Source: JAYWIG01 sp043789035 (GTDB lineage Bacteria; Pseudomonadota; Gammaproteobacteria; Burkholderiales; Burkholderiaceae_E). From it: a stretch of 11,125 nt of DNA. The notes below the pieces were generated by a model. That model was not told the origin of the DNA and did no database searches. It saw only the letters and a program-made list of their open reading frames with translations. Shown in pieces: positions 1 through 7,104 of this stretch. The stretch is taken from positions 1-11,125 of the forward strand of contig JAYWIG010000195.1 of the NCBI GenBank assembly GCA_043789035.1, read 5' to 3'. The translations under genes and the position numbers were made by a program. Each line of letters starts with the position of its first letter. Position 1 is the stretch's first letter.

Positions 1-95
1 ATCACCAGATCGACCTAGCCCGCAAACTTTCAAACACTGCGCCATTCATTTGCAACCCACCTGCTGCAAGCAGGTTATGACATTCGTCTAGCTAA
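1..95. other. Left-edge stretch, possible 3' end of an upstream gene
   Basis: No complete gene lies here. Two forward frames are open from the window edge: one ends at a TGA at about position 78 and one at a TAG at about position 89. One of them could be the last 25-30 codons of a rightward gene starting outside the window. Neither peptide is recognisable, and both are short enough to occur by chance. If one is real, it would converge on the leftward GST gene that ends at 96. Confidence 0.2.
59..75. terminator. 7-bp perfect hairpin downstream of the GST stop, weak terminator candidate
   Basis: ACCTGCT and AGCAGGT form a perfect 7-bp inverted repeat around a 3-nt GCA loop, 20 nt beyond the stop codon of the leftward GST gene. 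No T-run follows on either strand, so it lacks the second half of a canonical Rho-independent terminator. It may be a weak or RNA-stabilising 3' hairpin, or chance. Confidence 0.25.
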
Positions 96-746
96 CTACT
101 TCGGCCGATTAGCCGCCATCTCAGCCTGATTAGTCTTGCGATCTGCATTGACCTTCTGCGCAGTCGCTCGTTCGCTAATTAAAGCAACATAAGCTTTCAC
201 TGGCAAAGCCGCTAATAAGTCTTCTCCATACACAGCCTTGCTTGCCATTGAAATCATAGGCAAGTGAACAAACGCGGCGCAATCGGCCGCAGTAAACGTG
301 TCGCCTGCAATGTACGGTGAAAACTTCGCCAGCTTGGCAAACGCCGCGATATTTCGAGTTAGTTCTTTCTTCACCGATGTTGCAACCGCTTCATCACGCT
401 CGCGGCCAAAAAAAGCAAACGGGTATAGCCTTCTAGCGACAAGCTCTAAGTGCAATTCCATAAACGTCGATAGTTCGCGGTTTTTTGCGGCCAAGTAAGG
501 GTCTGAAGGCATCAAGGGGTGGGCCGGATAGGCTGATTCGATGTATTCCATGATGACGTTCGATTCGGCCAATGGGCCATGCTCAGTCATCAAAAACGGT
601 ACTTTGCCTAGCGGGCTCTTAGCGAGTGTTGGTTCGTCTTTGGTGGCCCAGTTCAATTGCTCGTCGAAAGGCACGTTTTTTTCTAGTAAAGCGAGCTTTA
701 CTTTGTTGTAGTAGTTACTGACCGAAAATCCAACAAGCGTTAGCAT
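96..746 (-). CDS. Glutathione S-transferase family protein
   Basis: A 216-residue cytosolic GST of the usual family length. Residues 1-75 read as the thioredoxin-fold glutathione-binding domain. They include an N-terminal beta strand followed by SVSNYYNK (8-15) at the active-site position, the cis-proline segment GKVPFL (47-52, P50), and the ESN glutathione-contact motif at 61-63. Residues 85-205 form the all-helical C-terminal domain, with the folding N-cap motif FTAADC around D155. The family conjugates glutathione to electrophiles or reduces peroxides; the substrate cannot be read from sequence. The ATG at 746 is supported by GGAG (complement of 755-758) eight bases upstream. The gene is divergent from the hydroxyacyl-CoA dehydrogenase across 77 bp, so a shared control region is plausible but unproven. 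It is not closely similar to the second GST at 4788. Confidence 0.93.
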   Translation of the reverse strand: MLTLVGFSVSNYYNKVKLALLEKNVPFDEQLNWATKDEPTLAKSPLGKVPFLMTEHGPLAESNVIMEYIESAYPAHPLMPSDPYLAAKNRELSTFMELHLELVARRLYPFAFFGRERDEAVATSVKKELTRNIAAFAKLAKFSPYIAGDTFTAADCAAFVHLPMISMASKAVYGEDLLAALPVKAYVALISERATAQKVNADRKTNQAEMAANRPK

Positions 747-823
747 GGCGATGGCTCCAAAATATTGTTCTTAAAAATTGATAAACTCTTAGTGAATTTT
801 CGCATGCAAAGCCCTCCCCGATC
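747..823. promoter_or_regulatory. Divergent intergenic region between GST and the acyl-CoA cluster
   Basis: This 77-bp AT-rich spacer must hold the start signals for the leftward GST and probably for the rightward cluster beginning at 824. The leftward ribosome binding site GGAG (755-758 on the complement) is clear. No convincing -35/-10 pair with 16-18 bp spacing was found for either direction, and the 824 start has no good Shine-Dalgarno sequence. The promoter function is inferred from gene layout only. Confidence 0.4.
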
Positions 824-2410
824 ATGAACGCTACTCAAACCCCTACTTCATCTATCGCCGAGCTCCCGCAAGTCGCCGTTATCGGCTCTGGTGCTATGGG
901 CCGTGGCATAGGCCAACTGTTTGCACAAATTGGTTGTTCAGTTGTGATGATCGACACCCAAGAAGCGGCCATTGCAGCGGCAAAAGCGCACTATATTTCC
1001 ACCTTCGCCAAGCTTTTAGAAAAGGGCAGGCTCACCCAAGCTAAGAGCGACGAATTGCTTTCTCGCTTTACTTTTTCGACCGAGCTTACCGCAGCCCACA
1101 ATGCGGGATTAGTCGTCGAAGCCATTGTTGAAAATTTAGGCATTAAGCGAGAGCTTTTCACCAAGTTAGAGGGCATTGTTTCGCCACAAGCCATCATTTC
1201 TTCCAATACCTCGTCACTATCGATTACGAATTTGGCATCGATTTGCACTTACCCCGAACGCATCGCGGGGCTGCACTTCTTCAACCCCGTGCCTTTGATG
1301 AAGGTGGTGGAAATTGTCGAAGCACCGCTGACATCAAAAGAAACACTCGCTACGCTTCAATTCTTGATCGAAAAAACCGGCCACCAAGCCGTTATTTGCA
1401 AAGACACACCTGGCTTCATCGTGAACCATGCTGGGCGTGGTTATGGGGTCGAAGCACTCCGCGCTTTGGGTGAAGGTGTTGCGTCATTTTCAGAGATCGA
1501 CGCCATCATGCGCGAGCAAATTAACTTTGCGGGAAATAGTTTTAAGCTCGGGCCGTTTGAGTTACTCGACTTAACTGGCCTTGATGTGTCGCACCCAGTC
1601 ATGGAATCGATTTACCACCAGTATTTCGAAGAGCCGCGTTTTAGGCCGTCGGTGATCACCAAGCAGCGCATGGACGCTAAGTTACTCGGCCGCAAAACCA
1701 AGCGCGGTTTTTACGATTACAGCTCCGGCACTCAGCAGCTCATGCCGAAGGATGTACAGCCCGAAACTTTGCCAGTCAACATCAACCCACAGCAGCGTTA
1801 CTGGGTTGCTAAAAGCCCAGGCCAAACCGCACAAGCAGCTCGCGTACAAGCCCTCATCGAAGCTCTAGGCGGTGCCATCGATACGGCAGTTACCCCAGCA
1901 CTCGATTCAATTATCGTCACAACCCCTTGGGGCACGGATGCCAGCCAAGAATGTAGCGATTTAGGGCTGGATGCATCGCGCGCGATTGCAATCGACACCC
2001 TCTTCCCATTCGACTTTAAAGCCTGCAAACGTCGCGTGATGATGGGCACTCCGGCAACTCACAAGGCAGTGCTGGCTCAAGCAGCTGCATTGTTTGCAAG
2101 CGATGGTGCGAAAGTCTCCGTATTGGCCGATAGTGCAGGTTTTATTTCGCAACGTATTTGCGCCATGATCATCAACATTGCCTGCGAAATTGCGCAGCAA
2201 CAAGTGGCAAGCCCGCAAGATATCGATTCTGCCGTGCAGCAAGGTTTGGGCTACCCACAAGGGCCTTTGTCAATGGGCAATACCTTAGGCGCAGCGGCTG
2301 TTTTTGAAATACTCCAAAATCTTCATGCCGTCACTGGCGATGATCGATTCCGCCCTTCCGCTTGGTTGCGTAGGCGCGCACAACTTAACCTCTCTTTGCT
2401 GCAACAATAA
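824..2410 (+). CDS. 3-hydroxyacyl-CoA dehydrogenase, PaaH/FadB-like with duplicated C-terminal domain
   Basis: Predicted to oxidise a (3S)-hydroxyacyl-CoA to the 3-ketoacyl-CoA with NAD+, the third step of beta-oxidation, in the cytoplasm. The Rossmann motif GSGAMGRG (21-28) and acidic D44 point to NAD binding. Catalytic residues fit the family spacing of human HADH: S130 in SSNTS, H151 in HFFNP, E163, and N201 after DTPGFIV. The first C-terminal 3HCDH domain spans about 195-300. A divergent middle region (about 325-430) is followed by a second 3HCDH_C copy (about 435-528). In that copy the asparagine position reads Q443, so it is probably structural rather than catalytic. The 528-residue length fits the long PaaH-type enzymes rather than the roughly 290-residue single-unit form. 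It is the first gene of a rightward cluster and lies 6 bp before the kinase gene, which suggests it finishes oxidation of the product made by the next two enzymes. The start is not backed by a strong RBS. Confidence 0.93.
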   Translation: MNATQTPTSSIAELPQVAVIGSGAMGRGIGQLFAQIGCSVVMIDTQEAAIAAAKAHYISTFAKLLEKGRLTQAKSDELLSRFTFSTELTAAHNAGLVVEAIVENLGIKRELFTKLEGIVSPQAIISSNTSSLSITNLASICTYPERIAGLHFFNPVPLMKVVEIVEAPLTSKETLATLQFLIEKTGHQAVICKDTPGFIVNHAGRGYGVEALRALGEGVASFSEIDAIMREQINFAGNSFKLGPFELLDLTGLDVSHPVMESIYHQYFEEPRFRPSVITKQRMDAKLLGRKTKRGFYDYSSGTQQLMPKDVQPETLPVNINPQQRYWVAKSPGQTAQAARVQALIEALGGAIDTAVTPALDSIIVTTPWGTDASQECSDLGLDASRAIAIDTLFPFDFKACKRRVMMGTPATHKAVLAQAAALFASDGAKVSVLADSAGFISQRICAMIINIACEIAQQQVASPQDIDSAVQQGLGYPQGPLSMGNTLGAAAVFEILQNLHAVTGDDRFRPSAWLRRRAQLNLSLLQQ

Positions 2411-2416
2411 TTATTT

Positions 2417-3499
2417 ATGAGCGATACAGCGCAAACACAATTCGAAGGCACCATTGCGGTGACTGAGCGAAACCGTTTTGATGAAGCAAAACTTTTCGCT
2501 TATCTGCAAGCCCATTTACCCGCAGATCATTTGCCACTGACTGGCCCAATGAAGGTAGAGCAATTTAAAGGCGGGCAATCAAACCCAACTTATAAACTAG
2601 TCACACACACGCGCTCTTATGTGATGCGCTCAAAGCCTGGGCCTGTCGCAAAGCTCCTGCCTTCCGCGCATGCGATTGAGCGTGAGTACAAAGTGCTGTC
2701 GGCACTCTCAAAAACCGATGTGCCTGTGGCCAAGGTGTTTTGCCTTTGTGAAGACGAATCGGTGATTGGCCGCGCCTTCTACATCATGGAGCATGTCGAA
2801 GGTCGAGTGTTGTGGGAACAATCCTTGCCCGGCATGACACCAAAGGAGCGAGGCGAAATTTACGCCGAACTCAACCGCACCATGGCCAAGCTTCACAAGG
2901 TAGATTTCGCTGCGATTGGTTTAGCCGATTACGGCAAGCCGGGGAACTACTTCGCGCGACAAATTAGCCGCTGGTCAAAGCAATATTTAGCGTCTGAGAC
3001 GGAGCACATTGAAGCGATGCACAAGCTCATCGAATGGCTTCCTGCACATATCCCTGAGGGTGATGAAACCAGTATTGTTCACGGCGACTACCGGCTTGAT
3101 AATGTAATTTTTCACCCGACCGAACCGCGCATATTGGCGATTTTGGATTGGGAACTTTCAACGCTTGGTCACCCCTTGGCAGACTTTTCCTACCACTGCA
3201 TGAGCTGGCACATTAGCCCGGGGCAATTTCGCGGCATCGCTGGCCTGAATTTACCAGAACTAGGCATTCCTTCAGAGCAAGACTATATTGCCGAATACTG
3301 CCGCGCGACGGGGCGAAGCAAGATTGAGAATTGGAACTTCTATCTTGCGTACAACATGTTTCGATTGGCTGGTATATTGCAGGGCATCATGAAACGCGTG
3401 GTTGATGGTACGGCAGCCAGCCAGCAAGGCGCGTCTGCGGGACGAAGCGCGAAGCCATTGGCCGAGCAAGCTTGGAAGATTGTTGAAAAGAGTTTTTGA
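2417..3499 (+). CDS. APH-fold phosphotransferase, ACAD10/11-N-terminal or LvaA-like acyl-CoA kinase
   Basis: A 360-residue aminoglycoside-phosphotransferase-fold kinase of the ACAD10/11 N-terminal type. Visible motifs are the nucleotide-loop segment GGQSNPTY (52-59), K73 in RSKPGP, the helix-C acid around E90, and the catalytic loop VHGDYRLDN (221-229, D224 and N229). The metal-binding DWE (244-246) and GHPLADFSY (251-259) follow. The HGDYRLDN and LDWE-STLGHPL combination is typical of the acyl-CoA-associated branch, not of antibiotic-resistance enzymes. Known relatives phosphorylate the 4-hydroxyl of 4-hydroxyacyl-CoAs: LvaA in levulinate catabolism and the kinase domain of mammalian ACAD10/11. 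Here the kinase is a separate protein immediately before an ACAD gene. No LvaB-like small partner gene is present. Substrate chain length is unknown, and an unrelated small-molecule substrate cannot be excluded. Confidence 0.88.
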   Translation: MSDTAQTQFEGTIAVTERNRFDEAKLFAYLQAHLPADHLPLTGPMKVEQFKGGQSNPTYKLVTHTRSYVMRSKPGPVAKLLPSAHAIEREYKVLSALSKTDVPVAKVFCLCEDESVIGRAFYIMEHVEGRVLWEQSLPGMTPKERGEIYAELNRTMAKLHKVDFAAIGLADYGKPGNYFARQISRWSKQYLASETEHIEAMHKLIEWLPAHIPEGDETSIVHGDYRLDNVIFHPTEPRILAILDWELSTLGHPLADFSYHCMSWHISPGQFRGIAGLNLPELGIPSEQDYIAEYCRATGRSKIENWNFYLAYNMFRLAGILQGIMKRVVDGTAASQQGASAGRSAKPLAEQAWKIVEKSF

Positions 3500-3543
3500 T
3501 TACTTTTTTTTTGATTATTTTTATTACATAGGCACATAAACAA
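3500..3543 (+). other. T-rich spacer with T9 run between kinase and ACAD genes
   Basis: This 44-bp spacer is almost all A/T and includes nine consecutive T at 3504-3512 and another T5 run. No GC-rich hairpin precedes the T-run, so it is not a canonical terminator. A weak AGGC-like sequence about 10 bases before the ATG at 3544 is the only ribosome-binding candidate. An AT-rich leader may help translation initiation, or may allow partial transcript ending between the two genes. Confidence 0.35.
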
Positions 3544-4791
3544 ATGGATTTCGAATACACCCCCAAGGTCAAAGACCTGCAAGCTCGTTTAAAAAGCTTT
3601 TTTGATCGCCACATTTACCCAAATGAGCATCGTTACAGCGAAGAAATTGCCGCAAATCGCAAAGCCGGCAATGCTTGGCTTCCAACGAAAATTATCGAAG
3701 AGCTCAAGCCTCTGGCACGTGCTGAAGGCCTTTGGAATTTGTTTCTTCCAGAAAGCCATCGCGGTGCGGGTTTAACCAACCTCGAATATGGTGCCTTGTG
3801 CGAAATCATGGGCCGTGTGCCATGGGCGCCTGAGGTATTCAACTGCAGCGCACCCGACACAGGCAACATGGAAACCTTCGAGCGCTATGCCTCGCCTGCG
3901 TTAAAAGAGAAATGGTTAACTCAACTTCTCGCTGGTGAAATTCGCTCTGCCTTTGCAATGACCGAGCCAGACGTTGCTTCTTCTGACGCCACCAACATCG
4001 CCACACGCATTGAGCGCCAAGGCGACGAATACGTCATTAATGGCCGTAAGTGGTGGATCTCCGGCGCAGGTGACCCTCGTTGCAAGGTCTACATCACCAT
4101 GGGTAAGAGCAATCCAGAAGCCGGCCGCCACGAGCAGCAATCCATGATTATTGTTCCTGCGGATACCCCAGGCATTACCATAGTTCGCCCTTTGACTGTA
4201 TTTGGTTATGACGATGCACCGCACGGCCATTGCGAGATTATTTTCAAAGACGTCCGTGTACCAGCAGAGAACATGCTGCTCGGCGAAGGCCGTGGTTTCG
4301 AAATCGCACAAGGCCGCTTAGGGCCTGGACGCATTCACCATTGCATGCGCTTAATTGGTTTGGCAGAGCGCTGCTTGGAATTAATGTGCAAACGTTTATC
4401 GAGCCGTGTTGCTTTCGGTAAGCCAATCGCATCACACAGTATTTGGCATGAGCGCATTGCCGATTCACGCTGCATGATCGATCAAGCCCGTTTGCTAACA
4501 CTGAACGCTGCACACAAGATGGACACAGTCGGCAACAAGATCGCTAAAGCAGAAATTGCGATGATCAAAGTGGTTGCGCCAAATATGGCTTGCCAAATTG
4601 CCGATTGGGCAATGCAAGCGCACGGCGGCGGCGGTATGAGCGATGATTTCCCTCTTGCCTATGCCTACACAAACGCTCGCACGCTGCGCTTTGCTGACGG
4701 CCCAGATGAAGTACACCGCAGCGCGATTGCAAAAATTGAACTTGCCAAACACTTAGCCATCCCCACTTCATCGCATAAGGTGCCTGCATGA
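3544..4791 (+). CDS. Acyl-CoA dehydrogenase, ACAD10/ACAD11 type
   Basis: A 415-residue FAD-dependent acyl-CoA dehydrogenase with all three standard regions. The N-terminal helical domain covers about 1-130. The middle beta domain carries FAMTEPDVASSD (137-148) and the KWWISGAGDP flavin segment (169-178). The C-terminal helical domain has RVAFGKP (288-294), QAHGGGGM (358-365) and ADGPDEVHR (384-392). In ADGPDEVHR, D385 occupies the position of the catalytic Glu in the YEGT motif of medium-chain ACADs. This Asp version is characteristic of the ACAD10/11 branch, whose members act after phosphorylation of a hydroxyacyl-CoA. The gene sits 44 bp after the matching kinase and overlaps the next gene by 4 nt (ATGA), so it is translationally coupled to the nu-class GST. 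The electron acceptor, if the net reaction is oxidative, would be ETF. Whether it dehydrogenates or performs phosphate elimination cannot be settled from sequence. Confidence 0.95.
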   Translation: MDFEYTPKVKDLQARLKSFFDRHIYPNEHRYSEEIAANRKAGNAWLPTKIIEELKPLARAEGLWNLFLPESHRGAGLTNLEYGALCEIMGRVPWAPEVFNCSAPDTGNMETFERYASPALKEKWLTQLLAGEIRSAFAMTEPDVASSDATNIATRIERQGDEYVINGRKWWISGAGDPRCKVYITMGKSNPEAGRHEQQSMIIVPADTPGITIVRPLTVFGYDDAPHGHCEIIFKDVRVPAENMLLGEGRGFEIAQGRLGPGRIHHCMRLIGLAERCLELMCKRLSSRVAFGKPIASHSIWHERIADSRCMIDQARLLTLNAAHKMDTVGNKIAKAEIAMIKVVAPNMACQIADWAMQAHGGGGMSDDFPLAYAYTNARTLRFADGPDEVHRSAIAKIELAKHLAIPTSSHKVPA

Positions 4792-5420
4792 TCGATCTGT
4801 ACACCTGGCCAACGCCCAACGGACACAAAGTTCACATCATGCTGGAGGAGTGCAAACTTGCCTATGCAGTTCACGCGGTCGACATTAGCGCAGGCGATCA
4901 GTTCAAACCAGATTTTTTAAAGATCAGCCCGAACAATAAAATCCCCGCGATTCTTGATCATGATGGCATTGGCGGCAAGCCTTACGCAGTGTTCGAATCG
5001 GGCGCAATTTTGCTTTACCTCGCCAGCAAAACCGGCAAGTTCTTAGGCAAAACAGATCGCGCCAAGTTCGATACGATGCAGTGGTTGATGTTTCAAATGG
5101 GCGGTGTAGGCCCGATGCTAGGCCAAGCTCACCACTTCAGAATTCATGCGCCCGAAAAAGTTGAATATGGCATTAACCGCTATACCAACGAAGCTAAGCG
5201 TCTTTACAGTGTCATGGAGAAGCGTTTAAAGGACAATTCCTTCATCGCAGGCAAGGAGTACACGATTGCAGACATGGCGACATGGCCATGGGTGCGCTCA
5301 TGGGAGAAACAAGGCGTTGAGCTAAGCGATTTCCCTGCTCTGAAAGCTTGGTTTGAGAAAATCGAAGCTCGCCCAGCGGTCAAGCGCGCTGTGACTGTGC
5401 TCGCCGACAGGCGCAAGTAA
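4788..5420 (+). CDS. yfcG: Nu-class glutathione transferase / disulfide-bond oxidoreductase, YfcG-like
   Basis: A 210-residue protein that closely resembles Escherichia coli YfcG throughout. The N-terminal PTPNGHK (8-14) places T9 and N11 where YfcG uses Thr9 and Asn11 for glutathione binding. ISPNNKIPAI (46-55) holds the cis-proline, and FESGAILLYLA (69-79) is the gamma-glutamyl contact. GGVGPMLGQAHHF (105-117) and YTIADMATWPWV (158-169) are C-terminal domain signatures of this subgroup. YfcG has low transferase activity but strong disulfide reductase activity, using glutathione bound in the active site and no catalytic cysteine. The ATG overlaps the ACAD stop codon (ATGA), so its synthesis is tied to that enzyme. 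This suggests it protects against or processes an electrophile or thiol adduct linked to the pathway. The physiological substrate is unknown. Confidence 0.93.
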   Translation: MIDLYTWPTPNGHKVHIMLEECKLAYAVHAVDISAGDQFKPDFLKISPNNKIPAILDHDGIGGKPYAVFESGAILLYLASKTGKFLGKTDRAKFDTMQWLMFQMGGVGPMLGQAHHFRIHAPEKVEYGINRYTNEAKRLYSVMEKRLKDNSFIAGKEYTIADMATWPWVRSWEKQGVELSDFPALKAWFEKIEARPAVKRAVTVLADRRK

Positions 5421-5427
5421 GACTAGT

Positions 5428-5446
5428 AAGAGCTTTATAAGCCCTT
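5428..5446. terminator. Hairpin between convergent GST and DUF1178 genes
   Basis: Arms AAGAGCTT (5428-5435) and AAGCCCTT (5439-5446) enclose a 3-nt TAT loop in the 24-bp gap between the convergent genes. On the leftward transcript all eight positions pair, one as G-U; on the rightward transcript one A-C mismatch remains. It covers the DUF1178 stop codon. No clear T-run follows, so it is at best a weak bidirectional terminator. Confidence 0.35.
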
Positions 5447-5957
5447 ATTGCACAGGCCCTTTGAGGGCGGCGGGAAGAGGAAAGGCATGCACATCAATGC
5501 CCTCTTCCCGTAATGCAGCGGCTTCGTCTGCCGAAGTGACCCCGCGAATATTTCTGTCGGGTGTTTCTTTGTAGTGAATCTTTCTGGCCTCTTCTGCGAA
5601 GCTTGACCCTACGTCTTGAGTATTTGCCACTACGTGTTTGGCCATTTCAACCCACAACTCTTGCATTTTCTGCATGGTTTGCGCAGCCTCTGGGCTTAGC
5701 TTGCTTGCTGCTTGAGCCTGGTGTTGTGAAGAAACCGTAATTTCACTCGATGGCTTCGCACTAACTTCCTGATGCTTATCAGTCTGCAATGCGCCTAAGT
5801 TGATTCTGGGCGCAGAGAGCTTTTTGGATACCTGCTGTGTGTCGCACATCGGGCACTGAACAAGCCCACGAGTTCGCTGGCTTTCGAAATCATCAGACGA
5901 ACCAAACCACCCCTCAAAGGTATGGCCGTGTTCACATTCCAAATCAAAAACAATCAT
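5445..5957 (-). CDS. DUF1178 family protein
   Basis: A 170-residue conserved proteobacterial protein of unknown function. The N-terminal MIVFDLECEHGH, with C8 and histidines 10 and 12, is followed by QCPMC (C35, C38), a likely zinc-ribbon-like metal site. The middle (about 60-100) is Ala/Gln/Ser-rich and looks flexible. The C-terminal part carries the family-conserved segment IHYKETPDRNIRG (128-140) and the EEGIDVHAFPLP ending. It is divergent from mnmH by 55 bp and convergent with the YfcG-like gene. The ATG at 5957 begins the conserved family N-terminus; only a weak GGAA lies upstream. Some genomes place such genes near carbon-nitrogen hydrolases or glutaredoxins, but no such neighbour is seen here. 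I assign no function. Confidence 0.9.
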   Translation of the reverse strand: MIVFDLECEHGHTFEGWFGSSDDFESQRTRGLVQCPMCDTQQVSKKLSAPRINLGALQTDKHQEVSAKPSSEITVSSQHQAQAASKLSPEAAQTMQKMQELWVEMAKHVVANTQDVGSSFAEEARKIHYKETPDRNIRGVTSADEAAALREEGIDVHAFPLPAALKGPVQ

Positions 5958-6012
5958 GCGATTTCTTTATTCCAAACAAAATTACAATGTGCACTATTTA
6001 TTTTAGAGCCTT
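5958..6012. promoter_or_regulatory. Divergent intergenic region between DUF1178 and mnmH
   Basis: A 55-bp AT-rich spacer. On the plus strand, TACAAT (5983-5988) matches the -10 consensus at 5 of 6 bases and would give a leader of about 18 nt for mnmH. No good -35 is seen at 16-18 bp upstream. TTAGAG shortly before the ATG at 6013 may serve as ribosome-binding sequence. The role is inferred from layout. Confidence 0.35.
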
Positions 6013-7104
6013 ATGAGAGAACCAAAACCGATATCTATCACTGATGTGCTGCCAGAACTTGGAAATTCAAGGCTAGAGGCTGGTAATAGCCGCTTTTCTT
6101 CGATACTTGATGCCCGTAGCCCCGGCGAGTTCGCAGAAGATCACCTGCCTGAGGCAAACTGCACGCCAGTACTAAATGACGAAGAACGAATTACCGTTGG
6201 CACGCGGTACAAGCAATCGTCGGCTTTTGATGCGAAAAAGCTTGGCGCGGCCCTCGTTGCTCGAAACATTGCGTCTTTACTTCAAGCGCAGTTTCACGAC
6301 AAACCCAAAGACTGGTCACCACTTGTGTATTGTTGGCGCGGCGGCAATCGTTCAGGCGCACTGGCCACGATACTTGCTAGAGTTGGCTGGCCCACCTATA
6401 TTTTGGATGGCGGCTACCGAGAGTACCGTAGAGCCGTTTTAAGCTCATTCGATACGCTCGCGGGACAATACCAATATCGTGTCATAGCAGGCCCTACCGG
6501 AAGCGGCAAGAGCCAAATTTTGCAAAAGTTGGCAGCATCGGGCCAGCAGGTATTAGATCTCGAGGACTTAGCCAAACATAAAGGCTCTGTACTCGGTAAC
6601 CTAGTTGGCCAGCCGCAACCGAGCCAAAAGTACTTCGATACCTTGGTCGCTGAAAAGCTACGCAGCTTCGACATTTCCCGCCCAGTGTTTGTCGAGAGCG
6701 AAAGTAAAAAAGTAGGTAGCTGCCAAGTGCCAGATCAATTGATAACCGCGATGAGAAACAGCTCTTGCATTGTGATCGAAGCCAGCACGCCAACCAGAGT
6801 GCAGCTATTGTTGGGCGAATATGAGCATTTCACTACCGACAAAGTCAATCTGTTTAAACAACTCGATTGCCTAAAAGATTTACATGGCAAAAAAGTGATC
6901 GACGATTGGAAGGCTCTGGCGACGAACGACCAATGGAGCAGTTTCGTTGAAGCGACTCTTACCCAACATTACGATCCGGCCTACTATCGCTCTATGGATA
7001 GAAACTACCAACAACTGCCTCAGGCGCTATTGGTAGCTTTGAATGGTTCAAATGACAGTGACGTGAAAGCCGCTGCCGATTTCATTATTTCGAAGCAGGG
7101 CTAG
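6013..7104 (+). CDS. mnmH: tRNA 2-selenouridine synthase MnmH (SelU)
   Basis: Replaces sulfur with selenium in 2-thiouridine at the wobble position of Lys, Glu and Gln tRNAs, using selenophosphate, via a geranylated intermediate. Its 363 residues match E. coli MnmH (364). The N-terminal rhodanese domain (about 8-145) starts with LDARSPGEF and has the family segment NDEERITVGTRYKQ (55-68). The active-site loop is YCWRGGNRSG with C107, matching the catalytic Cys97 of E. coli, where the loop reads CCARGGQRS. A linker leads to the P-loop GPTGSGKS (160-167) and a kinase-like C-terminal domain, including DLEDLAKHKGS (172-182) and VESESKKVGS (217-226). Function depends on SelD, which is not in this window. 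The last 20 bp overlap the end of ppiD on the opposite strand. Identification is firm. Confidence 0.95.
   Translation: MREPKPISITDVLPELGNSRLEAGNSRFSSILDARSPGEFAEDHLPEANCTPVLNDEERITVGTRYKQSSAFDAKKLGAALVARNIASLLQAQFHDKPKDWSPLVYCWRGGNRSGALATILARVGWPTYILDGGYREYRRAVLSSFDTLAGQYQYRVIAGPTGSGKSQILQKLAASGQQVLDLEDLAKHKGSVLGNLVGQPQPSQKYFDTLVAEKLRSFDISRPVFVESESKKVGSCQVPDQLITAMRNSSCIVIEASTPTRVQLLLGEYEHFTTDKVNLFKQLDCLKDLHGKKVIDDWKALATNDQWSSFVEATLTQHYDPAYYRSMDRNYQQLPQALLVALNGSNDSDVKAAADFIISKQG

Noticed and set aside
2417..3499. APH-fold kinase as an antibiotic-resistance gene
   Set aside because: Its motifs match the ACAD10/11-associated branch, and its neighbours are acyl-CoA enzymes, not resistance or mobile genes.
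3916..4311. 131-codon open frame on the minus strand inside the ACAD gene
   Set aside because: It lies antisense to a firmly identified gene, and its translation has no recognisable domain.
5456..5468. GCCCT-TTG-AGGGC hairpin as a terminator
   Set aside because: It lies inside the DUF1178 coding end, has only a 5-bp stem, and no T-run follows on either strand.
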